A stretch of 64,000 nt of DNA from Rugalucina vietnamica (Eukaryota > Mollusca > Bivalvia > Lucinida > Lucinidae). The DNA lies in assembly GCA_964017185.1 (NCBI GenBank), contig OZ024883.1, forward strand, positions 39,114,395 through 39,178,394, in the 5' to 3' direction. Position 1 is the stretch's first letter. Each line of letters opens with the position of its first letter. The notes under the pieces are model-generated. The model worked only from the letters and a program-made list of their open reading frames with translations. It was not told where the DNA came from and did not search any database. Of the stretch, positions 11,812-25,250 are shown in pieces. The position numbers and the translations under genes were made by a program.

Positions 11812-11914
11812 ATCATGGAGAAGAAAACTTGTGTTATTTGCGAAAAGGTTATCCGTCCTGCACAGCAGTTATTGGTCTGTCAGTGTACAAAGCATGTTCA
11901 CAGGATTTGTACGA
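11812..11914 (+). CDS. Ligase exon 1: first half of PHD finger
   Basis: The acceptor is TTTATTGACAG, followed by 3 nt of leader and then ATG at 11815. It encodes Cys6-x2-Cys9, Cys22-x-Cys24 and His29-x2-Cys32, the first six ligands of a C4HC3 PHD finger. The donor is GTAAGT at 11915 and the exon ends in phase 1. The acceptor directly before the ATG implies at least one upstream untranslated exon. Confidence 0.8.
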
Positions 11915-14900
11915 GTAAGTATTTTCTGAAGACCAAAAAAAAAATGGAGTGTCTGATGATTATTGAGCCGTGTCATGAGAAAACAAACAATTTGCATAGG
12001 CAAAAACAAAGACGCAGATCGCAGTTACCGCGAAGCTGATCAGCTCCTTTGTTTTTGCTACTCAGTACAGTCCCCCTTCTTCTTAAATCCAAAATTTCAA
12101 GCTTCAGCCATCTTGTACAGCTTGGTTTGTCTTGGACCTGTTTGAAAAACACATTGTTGGTTTTCTCATGACTCAGCTCAAATGGAGTGAGGGATAATCA
12201 GGTGATAATTATGCCCCCAACTTTGAAAAAGTTGATAGGGCATATTGCTTTGGGCTTGTCCGTGTGTCTGTGCATCCGTGTGTCCGCACTACTTTTTTCT
12301 TAACTTTTAAACAGTGGATGCTAGTGTCTTGAAATTTCATATATGGATTCCTCGTGAAAAAAAAGATGACCCGTATTTTTTTCTTTTCTGAGTTATGCCC
12401 CCTTTCTGAATTATCTCCCTTTGAAAAAAAATCTTGAAAATCTTGTGTGCAAGATATCTCAAAAAGTATTTGAGCTAGTGCTTTCATATTTGGTATGCTG
12501 ATTGGGGCCAAGGAGTAGATCACCTGATTAACTTTTGAGAACTTTTTGCCAAAATTTAACAAAATTATGGAATTTTGAAAAGTTATCAATTTTACCACTA
12601 TCAGATTTAAGTGTGCATCTGTTATCACTGTTAGTCCTCAAGTTTGCTATTTGTGCCCAGGTCAACTCTGTTTGCTTACATGATTTTCAAAAATAATGAA
12701 AAAACTGTGCCAGGTTAGTGGCAAGCATACAGTTGGGGGCATAGTGTTTTACAAACACTTATTTCTAGTTCTGCTTATTGCTTCATAAAAACTTATGTTG
12801 TAGGTACTAATTTTATAGAATTGACTCAGTTCTTTTGGGAGTTAACATTTTGAACATAGACATGCAAGCGCTGCTCCCTATTCTTGTTATGACCAAAGCT
12901 ATGTATAAAGACAAAGCCAAAACACAATGTTTTTAATGGCTGTTTGAGACAAAACAACAATAAAAAAAAAACATGTTTTTATTTGGTTAAGGCAGTTGTT
13001 GTTTTAAATCTTTTGCTCAGCCCACCATGATTTAAGTAATGGTATGAGTCAGATTTGTGCCGGACGCTGTGACAGCGTTTGTTGTATTGCTGATATTATT
13101 TGAGCCGCATCATGAGAAAATCAACAATCCAAAAGCGCAGATCAGCTTAGCAGTAACTGCGAAGCTGATCAGTGCCTTTGTTTTCACTACGGGGATAACA
13201 CAATTCCTCTACTTTCTAAATCCAAAAGTTTCAGCCTCTAGCCATCTTCTGAGCTTATACAGCTTGGTTTGTGTCAGACCAGTTTGGAAACCACATTGTT
13301 GGTTTTCTCAGACAGGAGGCGGCTCATATCGTTTACCTCTATGGTTTTGATAATTGCAGGTATGACACAGGCTGAATACAGAAAGTTAAAGAAAGGTGAG
13401 TCATTAGGCCAAACAATTATAATGTAGAAGCGCGGTAGCTCAGTGGTAGGGTTTCAGATTCGTGAGTGGGGAATCTTGATACTTGGCCCCGAGGTTATAA
13501 AACTTTTTTCAAACTCAGCTCAGCTGAGCATGAAATTTCAGCTGCTCATAAATGTTAAAATTGTCAAAATTAGAGGAAAATTCTGGTTCAAAACCAAAAA
13601 ACTAGTAATTTATCCTGCTCATAAATGTTAAAATGCTTGGCATTTTAACATTTATGAGCAGGATAAATTTTAGTCTCAGCTGAGTTGAGCATGAAAAAAG
13701 TTTTATAACCTCGGGGCCTGTTGTGTTTTGTCTTTGAGCTAATTGAAAGATCCTCTGAGTACAGTAGAGGGAGCGCGGTGGCCTAGTGGTAAAGCTTCAG
13801 ACTGGCGTCGAGAGGTCCTGTCTTCAAACTAGGGTGCTTCGTTGTGTTCTAGATCAAGTTACATTTACTCCCTTAAATTACTGGTTTACACACCCAGGAA
13901 GCTGCGGCTAACCTATCACAAACGCCAGGGCCCAGTTGTTCAAAATTAACGACATTGTTAATTAATGATTTGTCAAAATTTCGAACATGAATTTTACACA
14001 TACTATTACTTTTTGTTGATAAAATGTGAGAGTCCTTTGCCATGCAAAGGATTCTCACTTTTTATCAACAAAAAATAACAGTAAATTTGCTTATGTAGTC
14101 GGCATTTACCTAATGAGTTGAGGTCTTAACGATGACATTAAGCTAACAAAGTTTTGAACAACTGGTCCCTGGAGTAAGAAGACATGAAATCAGTGGTACA
14201 TAGTTCTCATCAAAATTTGTGTTTCCAACTGTCAAATTATAAAAGGGAAACAAATAATAGGAAAAGACCCAGGGATTTTTTTTTTGCGGGGGGGGGGGGG
14301 GGGGGGAGGGGTTGGGGCGAAGGGGTCTTAGGGCCTTTATGACTAGGAAAATGAGTGATGTAAACTCCAACTCTTAGAAATTTTCAGAATAATAAATAAT
14401 AATAATCTTTGTTGAAAGTCACTTCATATTTCAACAATCAACATAAGCTCTGTAGAGCTTTTATTGCGACTATTTTAAGAACATATGTACACTATATACA
14501 TTGATCTGTGGAAATGTGACTTGCTCAAGGCCACAACAGATGACGCCCTGGACGGGAATCGAACCAGGGACCCTTCGGAACAAAGTCTAATACGCTACCG
14601 ACTGTGCCAGCCTGCTCCATGTTCATCTACCAAGTATTATTGGTCATTTTTGTCAGGTTAAAGATCACCAGAAGGAGTGACTAGATACATGTACACTAAA
14701 GGGCGCAGTGAGAAGTATGATTAGGCTATGCAAACACGTGTACAAGTAACTAAGCTATAATGCATGAGCCGTCAATAGGTTGTTACACCGGCCACAGCTG
14801 TCTATTAGATAGCATATTTGCTTTGCAAGCAGGAGGTTGCAGGTTTGATACCTGCCTGGGCCCAGTTGTTCAAAACTTTGTTAGCATAACGCCATCGTAT

Positions 14901-15979
14901 AGATCTCAACTTGTTAAGTAAATGCAGACTACATAAGCAAGAACGCTGTTATTTTCAACGGATTCTCACATTTTTTCAACAAAAAATAACAGTGTATTTG
15001 TAATATTGCCATTTGAAATTTTAACGCATCTTAACGTCAGCATTAATTTTGAGCAACTGGTCCCTGGTATATGCAATCATTGTTATAGACTGTGCTTTAT
15101 TTTTCAGAAGAACGACTAGATGTATGGAAATGCAGTTTATGTGAAGGTAGGTATCATATGAGTTTAAAAATGTAAATAAGGGTGGTCGGGTGGGAATATG
15201 GGCCCCCGCCTATTGGGGCCTAAACTACGCTACTGGCTGATCAGCTGATAACTGGTTAACCGCTCAGAAGGTCTGAGCCTGCCCAGGAAAAGTGGTTCAA
15301 GTCAATCCATCCATGCATACATGTATAAGCCTTATTGATTAAGATAGGTGATTATTTGAAGCACTTTTTGGATGTATACTCCTGTGCCACAGATGAAAAT
15401 TGGGATGTTTTGAAATATGAAACCATGGCTAATCTAATTATGGGAGAGGGAATATCCGCTTCTAATCTAAGTTTAGACTATGCTCTTTATCTTAGCTTTA
15501 ACACTTTATCCTGTCAGCGTAGGTGTTGAAAGATCAATAACAGAACTAAACAAACCATGAACAATCCTTTTGTTTTCATCTGAGGCCCAAGAATTTTTAA
15601 CACATATAATTATATTATCAAACTTTGTTACAATGAATCAGAAAACGAAGAGATATATATAATGACAGAAATTAAAACATAAAGAAAAAAAGGCCTTTGT
15701 CATTCAGTTTGGATTTCTATGTGAGCTGCTTCATGAGAAAATATTTGTATTTATTTATTTTTTTTTGTGATCTACCATAGAGACTCACGCCAAGAGTATG
15801 CAAAAGTGGGCGGGATTTTCCCTATACTACATGTTGTACTTTTACTAGATGCTAGTAACCAAGTAGCATATAAGCTTATATGCCACTTGCAGTAACTGAT
15901 AAGCCGTAAGTCCTATAGGTGGATCAGCTCTGACACAAACTGGAAAATAAAGTGCCGATCAGTGGTTTTGTTCTTGAGA

Positions 15980-16013
<34 letters not shown>

Positions 16014-19000
16014 GGGTGAGGCACCTCATAAAATTATAAAATTATGTACCTCTGAAATAGGGATTATCTAATTATGTTCAAGACATGAGATATTCTAGTA
16101 GACATCTACATTCGTTTGAGAGAATAAGTCTTTCAAAAGGAAAATTGTCATCATTCCCATTTTTTTGGCACTGATCAAAGTCAGTCAACAACAAACCACA
16201 GGACCAATGGTCCTGTAAATGCTCACCTGAAATCTGCTGAATATACCATAAACATGTTTAAATGTATTGGTATTTAACCCCAGTGCAGGGGCAGATGAAG
16301 GCCGTGGGCCATTTTTCTTTTTTTCAGAATAATCAATATTCTGTCCGTTTGTCAATTTCCTGCTGGTTTTCCCCTTCAAATGACATTTTAACAGAATTCC
16401 CCCCATTCAGTGCATAGGCAACCAATGCTGAACTTGCCATAAACCAGGTCAAGGTCATCACAGGGTCATGCTTTATATATATATATAAATTGTAGTACTT
16501 TAGCCATCGATGCCACACACCAAGTTTCATTAAAATCAGCCCATTGGTTTCAGAGAAGATGATTTTTGAAGGGTTTTTACCATATATGGGCATGGCAGCC
16601 ATCTTGGTCATGTGGCCTAGATTATTAATATACACATTGGTTCTCCCATCCTAAAGATGCTTCACATAAAATTTGGCCTTAATTGGCTAAGTGGTTTCAG
16701 AGGAGAATATGTTTGAATATTATGGTAATATACATGTATATTGCCTCGGGGTGGGGGCATATGTGTCCTTGGATCTATTTTGTTTTCAGAATCATTAATA
16801 TTCGGTCTTACTGCCCATTTCCTGCAAGATTTTCACTTCAAATGACTTTTTCAAAGTTTTCCCAATTCATTTGCATTGGCGACCTATGTTGACCATGTCG
16901 TAAAATAAGTCAAGGTCACCACAGGGTCATGATTCATGTATACATTGTAGTACTGTAGTCATCGATGCTTCATCAGGGATCTCACTAGGATTTTGAAAAC
17001 AGGAGTCCGGGACTCCTCCAAAAGAAAAAGTAGGAGTCCCAGACAAAATTTAGGAGTCCCACTATAGAAACTCAATTACAATCCTAATTTTTTCAACCAA
17101 ACAAATCATAATTATTTTACCTCTTTATAAACAGGGTTTGGGGCTTCTATTTCTTAAGACAATAATATTGACCACGCCATTTGTCAAAACCTTACTCTCA
17201 CCTGATGGTATAAAATGACATGCTATCAATTGTAGAATTGGTTAAATTAAACATTCTTAGTAGTGTGGTTACACTGGTTAGGAACATGGGGGGGGGGAGG
17301 GGGGGGTGCAAGAAATGTGTGTAATGCACTCCAAAATTAGCTCTTTTTGTAGACAAAGCCTTTCTGTGACATCTGTCTATCATATAATGTTAGGTGTATA
17401 TCATTTACTTTCGCCTGTTCAGTAATGAGTTTGGGGTCAATGAGGGGTGACCCCTCAAAGGCTGGATTTCCTACTGTCAATTTGGTAAGAATGATAAAAT
17501 TGGCTTGCATTCTTCATTACTAAAATATGGACACTAAACCTCTTTTGAACACTTTAAACAAAGTTTTACCAACAAATTATGAGTGAGAGGCAACAAGAAC
17601 AAACAAATAATCACGATTTTTCCATTTATTCTAAAGTCGCGAAAACTAATGACATTTCAAAAATCGGTCCAAAAGTATAAAAGTTTTGCTTTTTTTGTAA
17701 TTGTTTATGTAATTCAATTGATCTTTAAATGAAAATCGCTGGGGTTTCACAAGATTTTATGACTGTTTAAGACTTAATTGTTTTATTGTAGCTGACCGAT
17801 CAACCGTAACATGTTTAGACAAAGACACGTGTTTTGAACGCGACCGTCATATTGATTAGACGCCGGAGGCGTGAAACTTTATAGCATGTCTAATTTGCAT
17901 TTGGACAACACTGTTAATTTGAGTAATCCTTATCTTGATTGGAGATAATTGATTCTTGCAGCTAATAAACAACAAAGCCAAGGTTTTGGGACGTCTCACG
18001 GCGAAAAAATCTTGCGTCCCGGGAATCATCTCTTGGCAGAATTATGCGTCCGAGCACGAGTTTTCTCGTCCCAGGACGCCGAATCTGGCGTCCTCGAGAT
18101 CTCTGCTTCATGCCAAGTTTCTTTTAATTCGGTCCACTGGTTCCGGAGAAAAGGATTTTCGTAAGGTTTTTACCATATATGGGCATGGAGGCCATCTTGG
18201 TCATGTGACCTAGATTATTTATATCTACATTGATTCCCCTATTCTATAGATGCTTCACATAAAATTTGGCTTTGATTGACCAAGCCTTAATTGGCTAAGC
18301 GGTTTCAGAGGAGAAGATGTTTGAATATTATGGTAATATACAGGTATAATGCCCCGGGGTGGGGGCAGACGAGTCTCTGGGGTCCAATTTTTTCAGAATC
18401 ATTATTATTCAGTCCTACTGCCCATTTCCTGCAAGATTTTCACTTCAAATAACTTTTTTAAAGTTTACCCGATTCAAATGCATTGGCGACCTATGTTGAC
18501 CTTGCTGTAAAATAGGTCAAGGTCATCACAGGGTCATGATTTATAAATACATTGTAGTACTTGAGACATCCATACTTCAGGCCAAGTTTCGTTGAAATCG
18601 GTCCACCGGTTCCAGAGAAGAAGATTTTTGAAGGGTTTTCATGGCAGCCAGCTTGGTCATGTAACCTGAATTATTTATATATACACATTGGTTCCCCCTT
18701 CCTATAGATGCTTCATATAGAACTTGGCTTTGATTGGCCTGGCGGTTTCAGAGAAAATCTTTGGAAATGGTGGACGACGAAGACGGACGTACGGACGGAC
18801 GCTGGGTGCATTCTTATCCTATAAGCTCACCTGTGAACTTTCGGCTCATGTGAGCTAAAAATGTGAGTTTAAGCCAGAACCTGAGAAACCTATAATGAAT
18901 AAGACTGGAGCAATTTCGAAATATTATGTGAAGAAAGTATTTTGTCTGTCAAAAGAACAGCTGTGATGAGCGTGAATATGTTTGCAATTGGAGTTTCCCA

Positions 19001-19341
19001 CTTTTCTGGGGGGGGGCTGACCAAATTGATTTTCAAAAAATGTGACTAAGCCAGGACATGAGAAATCTATTATCTATTATGAGAAATCTAGTATGACGTC
19101 CACAAGCAAACTGTGATGGTGTGTTATCTGGACATTAAGAGAGAAAATGGAGGGAATATCAGCTTGTTACATCGAAAACTAAAGCAATGGTGAGCAGGAC
19201 AACCAATTGGCATAGTACAAAAGTATATATACTAAACTGCAAAAGAAATGCAATATTTTGCATACATGTTGTGTTGTACGTGATCCACATAGAGAGCATA
19301 TTAAGAAGCCAAATTTTATATACATAAACAGTACAACAACT

Positions 19342-19390
<49 letters not shown>

Positions 19391-22300
19391 AAATGCAGAA
19401 AGTATGCACATGCATATGTATTGAAATTCTCAATATTGAAAAAAGGCCACCTTAATATCTTTATAGACTCGGATCAGCGTTTCATTTTGTCTGATCAGGC
19501 TGTGCATCCACTGTTTCATTTTGAAACAAAGTGGAAATCAGATATTGAAACAAACAACAATTATCTTCTTTATAAGAATTTATTGTGGCAAGCTAAATGA
19601 TTAAGAAAAAAAAGACAGACTGGCGAATATTTAGCTGAGCAGTGCAGAGCGCAAGATAAGTAAAATATTTTTGAATGTGGATATAGTTTACTGTCAGATA
19701 TTTTTACCTTTCAAAAACATACTTTTGCATTCTGAAACTACAAACTGTAATTAATGTTATGATACTGCTTTATTTTTTTTTTTATAAAATAAGTCACACT
19801 TATGAAAGAGAGTTTGTAAAATATCATGTTTGTTTGGCTTTATCAGTTGCCATTTTCATGCAGTCAAGATTCTGTTACATGGGGTATAATAAAATACATT
19901 TTAGTGGTCCTTCTTTTTCACTTTTCTGAATTTAATTTTCTGTAGTCTTTATTGGCTTATGTAGGGATTCTTTATGAGTGAAAACTTTAAATTCGCAAGG
20001 CAACAAATTCACAGATATTCACAATTAATTACACGCAATCATTTCCGAACTAACAGTAATATACTTTCAAGGGAGCATGGTGGACTGGTGGTCCACCATC
20101 AGGGTTTCGATCCCCATGTACATGGGGCGCTATGTTCTCATTAATGCAAGGCACATTAACACACTCGAGTACTGGTCAATACACAGGAAGCAATGTCTCT
20201 ATCTACTAGGACATAACTGAAAATTGTTTACTTGGGCGCTAAACCTCACAACAAACAAACAAAATGAGGCTAGTGTGAATACCCACTTTGATGGAAATAG
20301 CTGCCCACCTAGATCACCTTGCATAAAACCTTATTAAAAGGATCATTTGATATTGGTTATCTTTTTTGTTTGCTGACAGGGCCTATTCCTATTCTTGTAC
20401 CTTGCTTTTAAATACTAGACAATATTTACCTCTATGTAAGATTTCATTACACCCCCTGTACGATTATAATTGTTGCTGGCGGACTTGATTTATTTGACAA
20501 TTAAAACATTGGGTTGAGAAAACCTATCTTAAAGCTTCAGAACAGTTAGTTACAAAGCATCCTGTATAACATGAAGGCTACTATGGCACTAGGTTCATTT
20601 GATTGAGAAACCAACATATCATGGTAGCAAAAATGAAAACTCATTCTTTGCACTTGTCCCAAAAAACTTAAAAGTACACTATTATAACATTTTGTTGTTG
20701 TTGTTTTTTTTCACCCACATCTCTCTAAAGCATGCTGATAAGACAGCCAGTGTTTCAGTTTGCAAACTGAGAGAGAATACAGACTATATTTACAGCAGAC
20801 GCCTAATTCTCATGAATCTATAAATATCACAAGGTTACTTGCTTCAGTTCAGCAGAGACCTAAAGCGTGGCCTAGGAGTATGTAATGACATCCTAAAATT
20901 GATAAAAGTCCTATAAAAGGGAATCAACGTCCCGACATGACCACAGCTGTTGACTGGGACGTTAAAGCAGCAATTCAAACAAAATGCAAATAAAATATTA
21001 CTCAGTTGATTCAATATAATTCAGAAGCCTCCATGGTGCAGTGGTTAAGTCACATGCTTTGTAAACCAGGGGTCGCATGTTCGATCCCGGGCTTTTCCAG
21101 TCTGTCAGATGAGACATTAAACTGAGGCCCTGTTTCCATATGACCTTTTCTGTTGGTGGGCATTAAACTCCAAATCAATATGAGCTGTGACGCGAGAAAA
21201 CCAGTCTTCTGGGTTTCTCACCAGGTCTGACACAACCCGAGCTGTACAAGCTCAGAAGATGGCTAGAAGCTTGAAATTTTGGATTTAGGAAGAGGAGTAG
21301 TGAAAACAAAGGGGCTGAACAGAATTTAATTGCTCAGAATTATGTTTATGTGGATCTTAACAAATTTTACACATTCTCAGTTGACTATTTTAAAAACACT
21401 GTGAAGGTGCTAACTTTAAAATCAAGCAGGACATTTGTTTGTCATCCAAGGCAGGGTCCAGCAGCAGTAACTAGTGATAATGTAGCATCATCTGCTTCTT
21501 CCAGCCATAATACAATAACTGTGACCTCCAGTCATGCACCTGGTATCTTTACAAGTTCTAATATACAACAGCATGTTGTAGCATCATCCAGACTGGTAGC
21601 TATTTCCACTGTACAACAGCCAAGTTTGGAAACAGCAAGACCGATAGCTAGTTCCACTGTACAGCCAAGTGTGGTATCAGCAAGACCCATAGCTAGTTCC
21701 AGCGTACAACAGCCAACTGTAGCATCTCCCAGACCGGTAGCTAGTTCTAGCTTTCAACAGCCAAGTGTAGCATCATCCGCACAAGTAGCTAGTTCCAGTG
21801 TACAACAGTCTAGACCGGTAGCTAGTTCCAGCATACAACAGCAAACTGTAACATCAGCCAGGCTGGAACCTTGTTCAGTTCAGAGGAAAAATGTTGAGAC
21901 TATCAGCAGAGGTAAGTTCCTTTTTTTTTGTCTATTCACATGTGTTTAAAACATTTTTTTTCCCATTCAGATTGTGCTTAATCAATTTGCTGTACAAAGT
22001 TTTATCTGCATTATACATATAATATAAGAACACCAAATTGTAGGCTTTTTAGCTCACCTGAGCCGAAGGCTCACAGGTGAGCTTATAGTATACCCATGCT
22101 CCGGCGTGATCAGTAACTGATCGGCTGTGCAGTTACTGATACATGTATTCACTATTCAGTATTTACTGATCTTTACTGTGACTTTGAAAAATTTTGCATG
22201 ACTTTTTTTGTAAATTTTCTACCTCCGAATTATGAATATTATCTTGAACTCATGCAGTCTTTTACACTAAATGTTAGATTTTATAAGCAAGTAACAGATA

Positions 22301-25195
22301 CATAAATATTGGCCAACTTAAAGTTCGCATGACTTGTTTTGCAAATTTTCTACTTCCGAATTATAAATGCTATTTTGAACTCATGCTTCCAAAGGATCAA
22401 ACCTTTATATTTTATTTGACACTAAATGTTAGGCTTTATAAGCAAGTAACAGATACATAAATAAGGCGCCACATGGGAAAACCAACAATCTGCATATGCG
22501 AAAACAAAGACGCAGATCAGCTTCGCGGTAACCGCGAAACTGATCAGCGCCTTTGTTTTCGCTACATGGATAGTACACTCCCTCTTCTTCTTAAATCCAA
22601 AATTTCAAGCTTTTAGCATGGTTCTGTCACTGTACAGGCCGGTTTGTGTCGGACCTGTTCGGAAACCACATTGTTGGTTTTCCCACGAGGTGGCTCAAAT
22701 ATTGGCCAACTTTAAGATCTTGCCAACATTTCCAAACTAACAGTCATCTACTAAATTAAAGGAATTATTTCATTGTATTTCCAAGGGTCCATAGAAATAC
22801 AGGGGCTGCTTGTGCTTCCGGGCAAAGCTTATAAACCACTGACTCAACATCTGATTACTGGTTATTAATCACTCAGAAAGTCCGAGTCTGGCTTCAAGTC
22901 AAACAATCCATACATACAAGCCTCTTTGGTTTACTTTGGTCCTTATCTTTTTCAAGCACATTTTGGGTGTCGACATCCTAAAGTTGGGTAGAAGTCCCAT
23001 AAAATGGAGGCAATATCTCGATATGAAAAAAAAAACTTGCAGTAAATATGCAAACAGAATGAAGATTTTGAGACCAAATTATTATTATGATATTTAAACA
23101 TCTTCTCTGAAATGGCTTGGCCAGTCAAAGCCAAACTTTATATGAAGCCAAAAATGAATTTAGATATAAATAATTCAGGTCGCATGCCCATATATGATAA
23201 AAACCCTTCAAAAATCTTCTTCTGAACCGGTGGACCAATTATGTAGCATCATCTGCTTCTTCCAGCCATAATACAATAACTGTGACCTCCAGTCATGCAC
23301 CTGGTATCTTTACAAGTTCTAATATACAACAGCATGTTGTAGCATCATCCAGACTGGTAGCTATTTCCACTGTACAACAGCCAAGTTTGGAAACAGCAAG
23401 ACCGATAGCTAGTTCCACTGTACAGCCAAGTGTGGTATCAGCAAGACCCATAGCTAGTTCCAGCGTACAACAGCCAACTGTAGCATCTCCCGGACCGGTA
23501 GCTAGTTCTAGCTTTCAACAGCCAAGTGTAGCATCATCCGCACAAGTAGCTAGTTCCAGTGTACAACAGTCTAGACCGGTAGCTAGTTCCAGCATACAAC
23601 AGCAAACTGTAACATCAGCCAGGCTGGAACCTAGTTCAGTTCAGAAGAAAAATGTTGAGACTATCAGCAGAGGTAAGTTCCTTTTTTTTTGTCTATTCAC
23701 ATGTGTTTAAAACATTTTTTTTTCCCATTCAGATTGTGCTTAATCAATTTGCTGTACAAAGTTTTATCTGCATTATACATATAATATAAGAACACCAAAT
23801 TGTAGGCTTTTTAGCTCACCTGAGCCGAAGGCTCACAGGTGAGCTTATAGTATACCCATGCTCCGGCGTGATCAGTAACTGATCGGCTGTGCAGTTACTG
23901 ATACATGTATTCACTATTCAGTATTTACTGATCTTTACTGTGACTTTGAAAAATTTTGCATGACTTTTTTTGTAAATTTTCTACCTCCGAATTATGAATA
24001 TTATCTTGAACTCATGCAGTCTTTTACACTAAATGTTAGATTTTATAAGCAAGTAACAGATACATAAATATTGGCCAACTTAAAGTTCGCATGACTTGTT
24101 TTGCAAATTTTCTACTTCCGAATTATAAATGCTATTTTGAACTCATGCTTCCAAAGGATCAAACCTTTATATTTTATTTGACACTAAATGTTAGGCTTTA
24201 TAAGCAAGTAACAGATACATAAATAAGGCGCCACATGGTAAAACCAACAATCTGCATATGCGAAAACAAAGACGCAGATCAGCTTCGCGGTAACCGTGAA
24301 ACTGATCAGCGCCTTTGTTTTCGCTACATGGATAGTACACTCCCTCTTCTTCTTAAATCCAAAATTTCAAGCTTTTAGCATGGTTCTGTCACTGTACAGG
24401 CCGGTTTGTGTCGGACCTGTTCGGAAACCACATTGTTGGTTTTCCCACGAGGTGGCTCAAATATTGGCCAACTTTAAGATCTTGCCAACATTTCCAAACT
24501 AACAGTCATCTACTAAATTAAAGGAATTATTTCATTGTATTTCCAAGGGTCCATAGAAATACAGGGGCTGCTTGTGCTTCCGGGCAAAGCTTATAAACCA
24601 CTGACTCAACATCTGATTACTGGTTATTAATCACTCAGAAAGTCCGAGTCTGGCTTCAAGTCAAACAATCCATACATACAAGCCTCTTTGGTTTACTTTG
24701 GTCCTTATCTTTTTCAAGCACATTTTGGGTGTCGACATCCTAAAGTTGGGTAGAAGTCCCATAAAATGGAGGCAATATCTCGATATGAAAAAAAAAACTT
24801 GCAGTAAATATGCAAACAGAATGAAGATTTTGAGACCAAATTATTATTATGATATTTAAACATCTTCTCTGAAATGGCTTGGCCAGTCAAAGCCAAACTT
24901 TATATGAAGCCAAAAATGAATTTAGATATAAATAATTCAGGTCGCATGCCCATATATGATAAAAACCCTTCAAAAATCTTCTTCTGAACCGGTGGACCAA
25001 TTATGTAGCTAAGCATTGGGGACTAGAGTTCTACAATGTATATATAAGTCATGACCCTGTGACGACCTTGATATACTTCTATGCATTTGAATGGGGATAA
25101 CTTAAAATGTCATTAAAAGGGAAAACCTTGAAATGGACAGAATATTTATGATTCTGAAAAAATGGCCCTAGGCCTGTCCAGGAGCTATATACATG

Positions 25196-25250
<55 letters not shown>

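Noticed and set aside
13431-14870. tRNA genes on either strand
   Set aside because: A- and B-box sequences are present but acceptor stems and intact cloverleaves are not. They are followed by SINE bodies and tails.
21350-21380. ATG at 21350 as the start of an independent Ser/Val-rich gene
   Set aside because: The acceptor at 21380 joins exon 3 in phase and the region upstream is MITE and unique intron sequence, so an internal exon is more likely. A separate start is not excluded.
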